This document shows positions 25,324 through 33,569 of a stretch of 51,729 nucleotides of DNA, in pieces. The stretch's first letter is position 1. Each line of letters opens with the position of its first letter. A program made the position numbers and the translations under genes. The stretch spans positions 1 to 51,729 of the forward strand of contig JAGPUQ010000014.1 of the NCBI GenBank assembly GCA_018069525.1, given 5' to 3'. Source of the DNA: Porticoccaceae bacterium. Its GTDB lineage: Bacteria; Pseudomonadota; Gammaproteobacteria; Pseudomonadales; Porticoccaceae. The notes under the pieces were generated by a model. It had not been told where the DNA came from. It was given only the letters and a program-made list of their open reading frames with translations, and ran no database searches.

Positions 25324-26466
25324 ATGAATGGTCACACCATCAAACCTTTTAAAATCTCGATCACAGATGCAGTACTGAAAGATTTAAAACAGCGATTAAA
25401 TAATACCCGTTGGCCCGAAAAGGAAACCGTCGACGATTGGTCCCAGGGCATTCCCCTGGCCTACACCCAGGAAATGTGTGACTACTGGCTAAACGAGTAC
25501 GACTGGCGCGAACGTGAAGTCTTACTGAATCAATACGAGCAATTCACTACCGAACTAAACGGCATTGATATTCATTTTATCCATGCCCGCTCCCCCCATA
25601 AAAACGCCCGCCCGCTTATTATGACTCACGGCTGGCCCGGCTCCATAGTTGAGTTTCAAAAAGTCATCGGGCCTTTAATTGACCCGGTAGCACACGGGGG
25701 CGATGCGCAAGATGCCTTTCATGTAGTTTGCCCCTCTCTTCCCGGTTACGGCTTTTCAGGAAAGCCTAAAGAAACCGGTTGGAGTATTGAAAAAATCGCC
25801 GAAACCTGGAATCAACTAATGCTTAGGCTCGGTTACGATAGCTATTTTGCTCAGGGTGGCGACTGGGGCGCAGTGGTGACCAGCGCCATCGGCATGCAAA
25901 ATTTGGGTAACTGCCAGGCTATTCATATCAACATGGTGTTTGTTGAACCAGACCCGGCAACGATGGACGACCTGAGCCCGCTAGAACAGCGGGCTTTAGC
26001 TGCCGCCCAATATTATATGGATCACGATTCCGGTTACTCCAAACAACAAAGCACGCGGCCGCAAACTCTGGGCTATGGCCTCGTGGATTCACCCGTCGGA
26101 CAAATGGCCTGGATACTGGAAAAATACTGGTCGTGGATGGACTGCCAGGGACATCCGGAAAATGTATTAAGCAAAGATGAATTACTGGACAACATTATGT
26201 TGTATTGGTGTAACGCCAGCGCTGCGTCTTCAGCGCGTTTGTATTGGGAGAGTTTTACCAATCTATCAACCGACGAAGTTGTGGTGCCGACGGGCTGCAG
26301 CATTTATCCAAAAGAAATTTTTCAGGCGTCGCGTCGCTGGGCAGATCGGCGTTTTAAGAACATCATCCACTGGAGTGAGTTAGACAAGGGCGGGCATTTT
26401 TCGGCTTTCGAGGTTCCCGAGACCTTTGTTAAAGAAGTGCGAAACTGTTTTCGTGCCGTGCGTTAA
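25324..26466 (+). CDS. Epoxide hydrolase (EHN + alpha/beta hydrolase)
   Basis: A 380-residue enzyme that adds water to epoxides through an alkyl-enzyme ester. The N-terminal EHN region shows FKISITDAVLKDLKQRL and NNTRWPE; then the oxyanion motif HGWPGS (102-107), the nucleophile in GGDWGAVV (Asp180) and the catalytic His in KGGHFSAFE near 364. Tyr residues in the lid (YYMDHDSGY) fit epoxide activation. The full length matches microsomal-type epoxide hydrolases. It runs divergently from the copper operon and ends in a strong terminator. It would fit with the oxygenases nearby that can create epoxides; this is inference. Confidence 0.93.
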   Translation: MNGHTIKPFKISITDAVLKDLKQRLNNTRWPEKETVDDWSQGIPLAYTQEMCDYWLNEYDWREREVLLNQYEQFTTELNGIDIHFIHARSPHKNARPLIMTHGWPGSIVEFQKVIGPLIDPVAHGGDAQDAFHVVCPSLPGYGFSGKPKETGWSIEKIAETWNQLMLRLGYDSYFAQGGDWGAVVTSAIGMQNLGNCQAIHINMVFVEPDPATMDDLSPLEQRALAAAQYYMDHDSGYSKQQSTRPQTLGYGLVDSPVGQMAWILEKYWSWMDCQGHPENVLSKDELLDNIMLYWCNASAASSARLYWESFTNLSTDEVVVPTGCSIYPKEIFQASRRWADRRFKNIIHWSELDKGGHFSAFEVPETFVKEVRNCFRAVR

Positions 26467-26485
26467 ATCACCAACATTCGATATA

Positions 26486-26529
26486 AAAAAATAGCGCTTA
26501 CCAACTAAGTTGATAAGCGCTATTTTTTT
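26486..26529. terminator. Strong bidirectional intrinsic terminator
   Basis: AAAAAATAGCGCTTA (26486-26500) is exactly complementary to TAAGCGCTATTTTTT (26514-26528), with T/A runs built into both sides. It lies between the convergent epoxide hydrolase (+) and GST (-) genes. Confidence 0.9.
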
Positions 26530-26581
26530 CGAGATTAATTAATACAACAAATAACTGCTGCTTAGCTTAATCCTTTAAAAC

Positions 26582-27232
26582 TTAACCCTTCATACCGACA
26601 GCCGCACTGCTCTCATGCAAACTCGATTGCGCACTGGGTCGCTGATCCATACGCTGAAACCAGGCGTTCATATTTTTTAATTCAGGGTTAATCGACTGGC
26701 CTACGCCCTGGGCAAAATCCAGGCAGCAATACAGAACCATATCCGCAAGGCCAACATCGCCCCCACCAATATACTCTTTGCCTTCCATCAGACCATCCAG
26801 CCACTCTAGTTGGCCCTGGGCCTTGGCTTTTAAACCGTCAGCGGCTTCGGGGATACAGAGCATACGATTTTCGAACAAACCCAAGCCCTCGGAGTAACGG
26901 AAACCGTTGTAAATATTTTCGGTAATATTTAATTCAACGCGGCGTACCCACATGCGGCTGTTGGCACGCTCTTCTGGCGTGGAACCCAGCAATGCAGGCG
27001 ATGGGTTTTTCTCTTCCAGGTATTCGCATATGGTGGTAGTTTCGGCAATCACCGAACCGTCATCCAATTGTAGCGCTGGCATTTGCGCACCCGGATTTTT
27101 ATCGGTAAAAGGCTTTTGGCGATTTTCTCCGGCCAGTAAATCCAGCTCTTCTGTTGCTAGGTCAATACCTTTTTCAGCCATAAACATCCGCACCAGGCGC
27201 GGGTTGGGGCCAAATGAATTCATTAGTTTCAT
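26582..27232 (-). CDS. Glutathione S-transferase family protein
   Basis: A 216-residue cytosolic GST: thioredoxin-like N-terminal domain with SFGPNPRLVRMFMAEKGI and the glutathione-contact region GAQMPALQLDDGSVIAET followed by TTICEYLEE, and an all-helical C-terminal domain (YIGGGDVGLADMVLYCCLD). No clear catalytic Ser, Cys or Tyr near the start can be named. ATG 27232 has AAGGAG 7 nt upstream. GSTs in catabolic clusters often open epoxides or remove halogens; that fits the neighbouring epoxide hydrolase but is inference. A 10-bp inverted repeat lies about 65 bp upstream. Confidence 0.9.
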   Translation of the reverse strand: MKLMNSFGPNPRLVRMFMAEKGIDLATEELDLLAGENRQKPFTDKNPGAQMPALQLDDGSVIAETTTICEYLEEKNPSPALLGSTPEERANSRMWVRRVELNITENIYNGFRYSEGLGLFENRMLCIPEAADGLKAKAQGQLEWLDGLMEGKEYIGGGDVGLADMVLYCCLDFAQGVGQSINPELKNMNAWFQRMDQRPSAQSSLHESSAAVGMKG

Positions 27233-27296
27233 TACTTACTCCTTTGTCAGTATTAGAAAGCTGTATTAGTCAGCTCCGCTGGCGAGCGAACAAACC

Positions 27297-27346
27297 TTGC
27301 TGAACGCAGGCTCCACTCGAATACTAACACTGATTCCGTTCAGCAA
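27297..27346. repeat. 10-bp inverted repeat upstream of GST gene
   Basis: TTGCTGAACG (27297-27306) and CGTTCAGCAA (27337-27346) are perfect complements, 30 bp apart, in the gap between the thioesterase stop and the GST start (both minus). It may be a regulator site with two half-operators, or an RNA hairpin at the thioesterase 3' end. Confidence 0.5.
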
Positions 27347-27367
27347 AACAGTACAATAACTATTCGT

Positions 27368-27760
27368 TCAAGAAACGGCCCTGGCAACTGCTCTCGCCCG
27401 GGACCGGGCCGCACCATGGGCCGTAGGACGACCTACGTCATCCAGAGCGACAAAGACGATTTTTTTGATCTCAATAATGGATTGCTGCGTCACCTTATTG
27501 CGCACCAGGCACCCAATGGTGACTGAGGTATAACCAACCTCAAGCACCTCGAAGCCAAACTCAATAATATCGCCACTGCGCGCCGAGCTGGTAAAGTCGA
27601 TTTCAGAAATCAACTTGGTGACTATGCGTTGAGTTTTCATCTGACAGGCAGCATAAATAGCGGCCTCTTCATCAATCCAACTTAATAGCGATCCACCGAA
27701 CAATACATTGGCCGGATTTAAATCCGTGGGTCTAATAACACGACGAGAATAAAATTTGAT
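27368..27760 (-). CDS. Acyl-CoA thioesterase (hotdog), non-canonical start
   Basis: A hotdog-fold enzyme of about 130 residues that hydrolyses acyl-CoA: RPTDLNPANVLFGGSLLSWI, with the central-helix residues DEEAAIYAA and TKLISEIDF. The first in-frame ATG/GTG/TTG is TTG 27703, inside the conserved NVLFGG motif, which would delete the first strand. In-frame codons reading KFYSRRVIRPTDLNP continue upstream, and a TGA stops the frame at 27791. GGGAG lies 6 nt before an ATC codon (27758-27760), exactly where homologues have Met; an ATT (27763) precedes it. The start is therefore probably near-cognate or a mutated ATG. A pseudogene is possible. The C-terminus is Arg/Ala-rich. Confidence 0.7.
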   Translation of the reverse strand: MKFYSRRVIRPTDLNPANVLFGGSLLSWIDEEAAIYAACQMKTQRIVTKLISEIDFTSSARSGDIIEFGFEVLEVGYTSVTIGCLVRNKVTQQSIIEIKKIVFVALDDVGRPTAHGAARSRARAVARAVS

Positions 27761-27820
27761 AATACGCTCCCACCTACCGTTATATAACTGTCAATAAAGC
27801 TGAGCAATCAGCTTTCAAGC

Positions 27821-27841
27821 ACAAGTCTAGCGACGACTTGT
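27821..27841. repeat. 7-bp inverted repeat upstream of thioesterase gene
   Basis: ACAAGTC (27821-27827) and GACTTGT (27835-27841) with a 7-bp centre lie about 60 bp upstream of the thioesterase start (minus). The spacing would suit an operator near its promoter, but the repeat is short. Confidence 0.35.
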
Positions 27842-27997
27842 GACACAATCATTACAGCAAGTTTTATACCAAGGCAGGAATTACGTGTACCCGAGCGAGT
27901 TTTCTGCACTCCGTTAGCTCATGATTTGTTTTAACACGCATCATTTTAACGCGCACCTTACAGTCAGTAGTCAGTAGGTCAGCCAGCAGATGTTGGT

Positions 27998-28555
27998 TTA
28001 GAAGAAAACACTCAAGTTATTCGACAATAAAGTACTTTGATCGAGCACCATCAAACGCCTGGCAAGCATCCAGCCCTCCGCATTATCGCTACGCCGTAGA
28101 ATGTCGCGACGGGCGCCGACAAAAATATCCGTCTGGCGCTCTAAGCGATTGCGATACACCATAAAGCAGCATTCGATTTCATATTCACCATCGACGTCGG
28201 TGGTATGAATTTGTACATTACTAATCATATGACGCGTGCGCGATGGCGGTTCTTCGGCCCAGGCCATGCCCGTCGTCAAACGCCGAAGACGCAAACCGAT
28301 GCTGGCTTTGTCTTCGTCAAATAGCGCCGCCTCATCCAGCAGTGACAGCTCCTTGTCCATCTCTCGCTTACCGCGGGTGTAACGAGTCGGCATGTAGTAG
28401 TGAATGTCGTCGGCCAGCAGCGCGTACCAGTCATCAAACTCGCGATTGTCGAGCATCATCGCTTCGCGATAGAGGAACTGCTCAATTTCCTGTTGTAGCT
28501 CGGGACTAGTCGGCTCTTGTGCGCTCGCCGCACGACTCGGAATTAATTTAAGCAT
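27998..28555 (-). CDS. Ring-hydroxylating dioxygenase beta subunit
   Basis: A 185-residue protein of the SnoaL-like/ring_hydroxyl_B fold: LQQEIEQFLYREAMMLDNREFDDWYALL, DDIHYYMPTRYTR, HMISNVQIHTTD and VYRNRLERQTDIFVGARRDIL, all typical. The subunit is structural and supports the alpha3beta3 hexamer. ATG 28555 (MLKLIPSR) overlaps the alpha-subunit stop by 8 bp and has GGGAG upstream; the frame runs on to 28597 inside the alpha gene. The overlap implies coupled translation with the alpha subunit, which is itself N-terminally short. No ferredoxin or reductase gene is nearby. Confidence 0.9.
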   Translation of the reverse strand: MLKLIPSRAASAQEPTSPELQQEIEQFLYREAMMLDNREFDDWYALLADDIHYYMPTRYTRGKREMDKELSLLDEAALFDEDKASIGLRLRRLTTGMAWAEEPPSRTRHMISNVQIHTTDVDGEYEIECCFMVYRNRLERQTDIFVGARRDILRRSDNAEGWMLARRLMVLDQSTLLSNNLSVFF

Positions 28556-29702
28556 TGTCGGCTTCTCCCTTAATACTGTCGTCGGAAACACCACCACAAG
28601 AAAGATCAGCCCAGCTTTCTGCCATCATCATCTCCTGCCAGCGTCCGTAAAATCCGCGCGCGGCCATTTCCGAGTACACATAATTGGTTTTACCCGGTAG
28701 ATCGGGATCGTCGTGTCGGTCATTATCGATGCCCATCTGGGCGTTAAACAACGTTTGTCGGGCCTTGTGGCCGCGGAGTATTTTCTGGATTTCGGTCCAG
28801 TTCTCACCGTCGTCCTGCTCGAGAATACCGCCAGCACTAAAGGTGCGTAACACCGCTTTTCGATAAGCATCTTTTACTGATGCCGGTGCTTTTTTATCGA
28901 CAATGGTCAGCGCCCACACTTCAATCTGATTCGGCCCTCGCGGATGCCACGCGCGCAAAGTATTAATGGCAGGTAAAAACGACAAGCTGGGGAATACAGT
29001 CATGTGCGAACCGTCCATCTGTGCACCACGTATTTCACCCAATCTTGCTATGGCCTCGGGGCGTGAGGTTTCCTCGTAATAGGTCGCCACTTCCTCGCCG
29101 AGCAGGGCCTGTAAAAACCCCGGCGCATTTAGAAAAAACCCGGTGCCGTGACCATTGGGATCACTAAATTGCCGGCCTTCCATAGGCCATGCCGCCTGGC
29201 TTGGGTCGGCCCCCGGGGGCATTGCCGCAATTACCGGAGAGATATGACTAAAAGGCGCGTGATACATATCGCTGCAAAACTGCTCGGCAGCAAACTTCCA
29301 ATTACAATCGATCACCCATTTGTGGACACCGCCAACGGCTTCGGTACCACCTTCGACGCGATCAAACATTAAATCCATATACCATTTCATTCCGCCTAAA
29401 TGCTCTTCTAGCGGGGGTACTTGTTCATCCCAGCAGCCAAAGATCAAACCTTTGTAGGTGTCGAGGCAGGGGACTTTAATGGGACTCCATTGTTCTTTGT
29501 CGACCTTGCCGTAAGCGCGGTCCTCAAACGGCACATCGACGAGCTTGCCGGCGATATCGTAGGCCCAGCCATGATAGGAACACACGAAGGCTTTGGAATT
29601 GCCCGCATCCGCGCGACACAAGCGCATGCCGCGATGGCGGCATTGATTCATAAAAAGTGAACTAAGGATTCTAAGTAGCCTGACCTTAGAGGTAAAGGCC
29701 AT
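28548..29702 (-). CDS. Rieske ring-hydroxylating dioxygenase alpha subunit, N-terminally truncated
   Basis: The 384-residue frame keeps the Rieske ligands (CRH at 21-23, CSYH at 41-44), the bridging region NWKFAAEQFCSDMYH and the Fe(II) triad Asp145/His148/His153 or equivalents, plus EQDDGENWTEI for the third ligand. The first Cys stands at residue 21, whereas in naphthalene dioxygenase alpha it is near 81, so roughly 60 N-terminal residues are missing. The 18 residues before NQCRHRG (for example SKVRLLRILSSLF) do not read like a Rieske domain, and neither do the other frames upstream. GAGG lies close before ATG 29702. It may be inactive, or recently truncated; the coupled beta gene is complete. 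Confidence 0.85.
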   Translation of the reverse strand: MAFTSKVRLLRILSSLFMNQCRHRGMRLCRADAGNSKAFVCSYHGWAYDIAGKLVDVPFEDRAYGKVDKEQWSPIKVPCLDTYKGLIFGCWDEQVPPLEEHLGGMKWYMDLMFDRVEGGTEAVGGVHKWVIDCNWKFAAEQFCSDMYHAPFSHISPVIAAMPPGADPSQAAWPMEGRQFSDPNGHGTGFFLNAPGFLQALLGEEVATYYEETSRPEAIARLGEIRGAQMDGSHMTVFPSLSFLPAINTLRAWHPRGPNQIEVWALTIVDKKAPASVKDAYRKAVLRTFSAGGILEQDDGENWTEIQKILRGHKARQTLFNAQMGIDNDRHDDPDLPGKTNYVYSEMAARGFYGRWQEMMMAESWADLSCGGVSDDSIKGEADNA

Positions 29703-29827
29703 TAACCTCGCGCCTTTTAGCGTTTTTCTTCAAACACTTTCCCTCAAAAAACCCGATGGCTGCACCGCGATAACCCTGTGAATTCAATTGACATCTCTAC
29801 AATCAGTCCTCATAAATGTCGAGGATA

Positions 29828-29869
29828 CAGCCACAAAAAAAGCACCATAAGGTGCTTTTTTTGTGGCTG
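29828..29869. terminator. Strong terminator, 19-bp perfect stem
   Basis: CAGCCACAAAAAAAGCACC (29828-29846) and GGTGCTTTTTTTGTGGCTG (29851-29869) form a perfect stem with an ATAA loop, carrying A and T runs. It ends the LLM oxidoreductase transcript (minus) and isolates it from the truncated dioxygenase genes. Confidence 0.9.
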
Positions 29870-29884
29870 ATATCTAAATTTGAA

Positions 29885-31210
29885 TCAAGTTAGATTCAGT
29901 TTAGCAAGGGCTTCGCGATCAACCACCGGAGCACGCTTGGTACCCGGAGCTAATTTAACACTCCCAGGGGTACGATCAAACGGACCAAACAGCTCGTTTT
30001 CATCAGCAAATTTACGAACCTCAGGCAATACTTCTTTACCCAACAACTCGACGCTGCGCAAACGATCCTTGTCACTGACATTGCCCTGAACTGCAAAGCA
30101 GGTAAAGACACCCGGGCGGATAACACTGAGGATGTCCTTAATCTTCTGAGCACAGGTCTCAGGGCTACCGACAACAATCTGCATATCGTCCTGCGCCTTG
30201 TCGTAACCGGCAATCAGCTTGGCTTTCAGTGCATCGTAGGCAGAGGCGTCCCAGCTATCATCGGCACCAGCCATCAACTTCTCTTTGCTCACGCCCAACC
30301 AACTACCACCAGGCTGTTGACCCAGCATGCGAATCGCGCTTTTAGAGTTATAACCTGGGGGCAAGGTATGCTCAGGGCGAGAAAAGGCGTTTTGACCACC
30401 GCCAAAAATAAAGCCCTTACCAAGCTCCTGAGCCTTCTCATCAGTATCAGCACAGAAGATAGGTAACAGGTAACCAAAGTTTTCAGGGCCAGCCTGATAA
30501 CCCAACTCAGCCGACTTATCGGCATACATATCCCACAGATCACAAGTTGGACCCAGTGCCGTACCCAAACCGAGGTAGGGGTATTGCTTCTCAGCACACC
30601 ACATGACAGTTTCAGCACTCAGTACACCGGGGATCCACTGCTGAGGCATTTCCTGATAAGGCTTCACCCAGGGGTTCACATGACGATAGTGAAAGTGCTT
30701 ACCCTCATAGCGCCAGGGACCGTCTTTGGTCCAGCAATCCATGATGAACGAATGGGCTTCATTGAACATTTCACGGTTGTAGGCTGGGTTGGCATTGTTA
30801 AAGAACTGTTCACTACCCGCACCGCGAACCCAACCCGCCACCAGGCGACCTCGGGAAATCGTATCGATGGTGGCAAGTTCCTCCGCGGTGCGCAAAGGGT
30901 GTTTAACACCCGGCAGCATATTGCCGATGATAATAATTTTAGCTTTGGAAGTAATACGCGCTAAAATTGCCGCTTCAATATTAACCACACTACCCGAACA
31001 AAAGGGATTGCCGTGGTGCTCATTCAGAGCAATACCGTCAAAGCCCACCTCTTCGACAAAACAGGCTTCGTCAAGATAGAAGTTGTAATCGTGGGCGGAT
31101 TTTTCACGATCAAAAAACTTGTTGGAAACACCAAAGAACGCCCGGTTTGCGAGAACCGGTTCTTCGGCGAGATAACGTACGGGACGCTCCGTAAAATGTG
31201 CTATTTGCAT
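29885..31210 (-). CDS. LLM-class flavin-dependent oxidoreductase (alkanal/limonene monooxygenase-like)
   Basis: A 441-residue luciferase-like TIM barrel: EEVGFDGIALNEHHGNPFC, the ILARITSKAKIIIIGNMLPG strand-helix, LATIDTISRGRLVAGWVRG, and ESAHxx-type C-terminal helices. It is longer than the LLM gene at 13404 and belongs to a different subgroup, like two-component monooxygenases that take reduced flavin from a reductase. No flavin reductase gene is seen nearby. It lies 23 bp after the alpha/beta hydrolase stop, so the two form an operon ended by a strong terminator. Substrate unknown. Confidence 0.9.
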   Translation of the reverse strand: MQIAHFTERPVRYLAEEPVLANRAFFGVSNKFFDREKSAHDYNFYLDEACFVEEVGFDGIALNEHHGNPFCSGSVVNIEAAILARITSKAKIIIIGNMLPGVKHPLRTAEELATIDTISRGRLVAGWVRGAGSEQFFNNANPAYNREMFNEAHSFIMDCWTKDGPWRYEGKHFHYRHVNPWVKPYQEMPQQWIPGVLSAETVMWCAEKQYPYLGLGTALGPTCDLWDMYADKSAELGYQAGPENFGYLLPIFCADTDEKAQELGKGFIFGGGQNAFSRPEHTLPPGYNSKSAIRMLGQQPGGSWLGVSKEKLMAGADDSWDASAYDALKAKLIAGYDKAQDDMQIVVGSPETCAQKIKDILSVIRPGVFTCFAVQGNVSDKDRLRSVELLGKEVLPEVRKFADENELFGPFDRTPGSVKLAPGTKRAPVVDREALAKLNLT

Positions 31211-31233
31211 GATGAATTAATCTCCAGTTATTT

Positions 31234-32022
31234 TTAAGCGAGAAAATGTTTAACAGCGGCAACAAATTCGGCGCTATCTTCAATTTCTGGGCGGTGGCCA
31301 GTGCCCTTAATGGTAATAATGTCGGCCTGTGGCAGGGCATCGTGATACTTCCTGATGCAATCCTGAGGCACAACAGCATCTTCACTACCGCGAATCAGCA
31401 GCGTTGGCAGCTTGGCATTTTTCGCACTGCGCAACAGCTCAGGGAGGCTGGGGTTGAACATATAGGGCTCCCAACCGAGCCGCGCACTCTCAGCACGCGC
31501 GTCCTCAAACAGCTCAAACTGCTCAGCAGACATGTCGCCGCCGTAGATTTCACTGTATTCTTTCGCTTCTTTATTAAACACCGTCTGGCGTAAGCAGGTT
31601 TTAATCGTGCAGGCAAAGATATCGAAAATCTCACCTTCATCCGGCTTAATGCCCATGGGACCAACCAGCGTCAAACTGGAAAGCTGTTCCGGGTTCGAAG
31701 CGGCCATTTCAGCGGCGATATACCCACCCGCCGAGAAGCCCAGCACATCAACCTTGCCGAGATCCATTTCCCGAATCACATTTTGATAAAAGTTAGCGAT
31801 GTCACGATGACGCCAGCTCCAATCTAACTTTGGTGTTTTGCCAAAACCCGGCTGAAGTGGAATAATCAGCTCTCGATCTTGAGCCAGCGCTTCATTCCAT
31901 TTCATCCACCCGGTGTATCCCAATTCATCGTGCAACACCAACAAAGGCTTGCCGGTTCCACCTCGGATCAACGCCAGGTCAGTACCCGCAACATTTACAG
32001 TTTCCTCTTTCCAAGTAACCAC
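31234..32022 (-). CDS. Alpha/beta hydrolase
   Basis: A 262-residue alpha/beta-hydrolase with the nucleophile elbow GFSAGG (Ser97), the acid region LLIRGSEDAVVPQD and the catalytic His in IKGTGHRPEIE. Size and motifs resemble meta-cleavage-product or carboxylesterase-type hydrolases. The start is GTG 32022; AGGAGG sits a few bases upstream, which makes this start convincing. It is the first gene of an operon with the LLM oxidoreductase. It could hydrolyse lactones or esters made by the oxygenases, but this is inference from location. Confidence 0.9.
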   Translation of the reverse strand: MVTWKEETVNVAGTDLALIRGGTGKPLLVLHDELGYTGWMKWNEALAQDRELIIPLQPGFGKTPKLDWSWRHRDIANFYQNVIREMDLGKVDVLGFSAGGYIAAEMAASNPEQLSSLTLVGPMGIKPDEGEIFDIFACTIKTCLRQTVFNKEAKEYSEIYGGDMSAEQFELFEDARAESARLGWEPYMFNPSLPELLRSAKNAKLPTLLIRGSEDAVVPQDCIRKYHDALPQADIITIKGTGHRPEIEDSAEFVAAVKHFLA

Positions 32023-32463
32023 TGGTCTCCTCCTATTTCATTAACATCAGCAAAAACTATCACGCCCAAACCTTCGAGAACAAACCCTTTCCCCTCTCTG
32101 CTTGGCTTGAATCAAGTACCATTGATTTCGCTAGCACCAGCTATTGCTTTATCGGACAACTTATCGTTACTAGCTGGTAGCATCTAAGCCTATCAGGTAA
32201 CATAGCACCCTATGCCCGGTTTGGAAATCGGCTCGTTAAACATGGATCGAGTCTTACCAAATTCATCACATCTCCAGCTCGGAAAATCAACAAGTAATAC
32301 CCCAATGCGCCCCGTAGTCAGGTAAAATTCAAAACCCCCGAGCAGGTTTTTCGAGGACGCGATCACGCGTCCAAGACCCTGCCAACCCCAGTCATCGCCT
32401 GAATGAATCATTACTCCATAAGTGATCAGCCAGTGAACAACCAGTGAACAACAGGAAAAAGAA
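32023..32463. other. Divergent intergenic region before RND pump
   Basis: 441 bp without a believable gene. It should hold the promoters of the hydrolase operon (-) and the RND operon (+). A GC-rich hairpin GGACGCG-ATCA-CGCGTCC is at 32355-32372, and two exact 11-bp direct repeats precede the pump gene. No regulator gene is nearby. Confidence 0.5.
32430..32451. repeat. Two adjacent 11-bp direct repeats at RND leader
   Basis: CCAGTGAACAA occurs exactly at 32430-32440 and 32441-32451, just before AGGA and ATG 32464. This may be a regulator site for the pump operon or a small duplication in the leader. Confidence 0.5.
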
Positions 32464-33564
32464 ATGATATTGACAGCTCGTCCGTGGTCTCTTCTGACAT
32501 TACTCGTGGCCGCACTGCTCTCCAGCTGTGGCGGGGATAAGGCAGCGAACAACTCACCCGAGTCAGCCAAACCCCCAGTACGAGCGACCATCATTACCGC
32601 TGTCGCGGCGACCACACAAACTGTTGAGGTGGTCGAGCGCTCAGTTGGCGCGCTAGAAAGCCTGTTTACTCCAGAGATATCAGCCGAGGTCGAAGGCCGC
32701 ATCGTCAACACCCTGGTTCGAGTCGGAGACCCTATCGTGCCCGGGCAATTGTTAGCAGAGCTGGATACCGTGGACTACAACATCGCAGAGCGCGCGGCAC
32801 GAGCTGAAGTGTCGCAATTGGAGGCGCTACACACCAACCAGCAGCAAACGGTAAAGCGCTTTGCCAGTCTGATCGAAGCCAAGCTTATCTCCACGGATCG
32901 TTACGATGAGGCGAAAGCCCAGCTGCAATCCCTATCCGGACAACTCAAGGGCGCGCGCGAACGGCTCAAACAAAAGCAACGCGGACTGACTAAGACTCGA
33001 GTTATCTCGCCCTACAAAGGCATTATTGATGACGAATTAATCAGCGTCGGCGATTTCGTCAAGGTCGGCGACCCGCTATTTCAGGTCACCAACATCGATG
33101 TGCTGCGCGCCCGCTTGCCTCTACCACAAATTCTCGCCGCTAAAGTGTCCAGGGGGCAAGAGATTCGACTGACCTCTCCCCTCGACCCCGAAACATCGGT
33201 AGCCAGTACCATCCAGCAAATTCGGCCCACGGTTGGCACTAACAACCGAGCCATTGACATATTGGCGCTGATTGATAACCCCGGTAACTGGCAGCCGGGA
33301 GCCAGTGTTACCGGCGAAATTATTCTCCAACGGCGAGAAAATGCCGTGGTGGTGCCAAAAACCTCTCTGGTATTACGCCCTGCAGGAAAGGTGGTCTACG
33401 TCATAGCCAATGATGTTGCACGGCAACGTGTTGTTGAAACTGGCGAATACATCGATGGTTTTATAGAAATTACTGCGGGCCTGGCAAGTGATGAAATCGT
33501 TGCGGTGAGTGGCGCGGGGTTTCTCAGCGATGGCGCGCCAGTCTCTATAACAGAGGCAAGGTAA
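32464..33564 (+). CDS. RND efflux periplasmic adaptor lipoprotein
   Basis: A 366-residue membrane-fusion protein with a lipoprotein signal (lipobox ALLSSC), a lipoyl half (VEGRIVNTLVRVGDPIVPG), a helical hairpin (residues about 105-180, with repeated Gln/Lys) and the second lipoyl half VISPYKGIIDDELISVGDFV. It bridges an RND permease and an outer-membrane channel. It lies 5 bp before the permease gene, so they are an operon. No TolC-type gene is adjacent; a channel encoded elsewhere must be used. It is related to the AcrA/MexE class rather than to CusB, with no metal-binding N-terminus. Confidence 0.92.
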   Translation: MILTARPWSLLTLLVAALLSSCGGDKAANNSPESAKPPVRATIITAVAATTQTVEVVERSVGALESLFTPEISAEVEGRIVNTLVRVGDPIVPGQLLAELDTVDYNIAERAARAEVSQLEALHTNQQQTVKRFASLIEAKLISTDRYDEAKAQLQSLSGQLKGARERLKQKQRGLTKTRVISPYKGIIDDELISVGDFVKVGDPLFQVTNIDVLRARLPLPQILAAKVSRGQEIRLTSPLDPETSVASTIQQIRPTVGTNNRAIDILALIDNPGNWQPGASVTGEIILQRRENAVVVPKTSLVLRPAGKVVYVIANDVARQRVVETGEYIDGFIEITAGLASDEIVAVSGAGFLSDGAPVSITEAR

Positions 33565-33569
33565 GCCCC

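Noticed and set aside
32193..32711. 172-codon minus-strand ORF overlapping the RND adaptor start
   Set aside because: It crosses the adaptor signal peptide, is Ser/Thr-rich without a motif, and has no ribosome-binding site.
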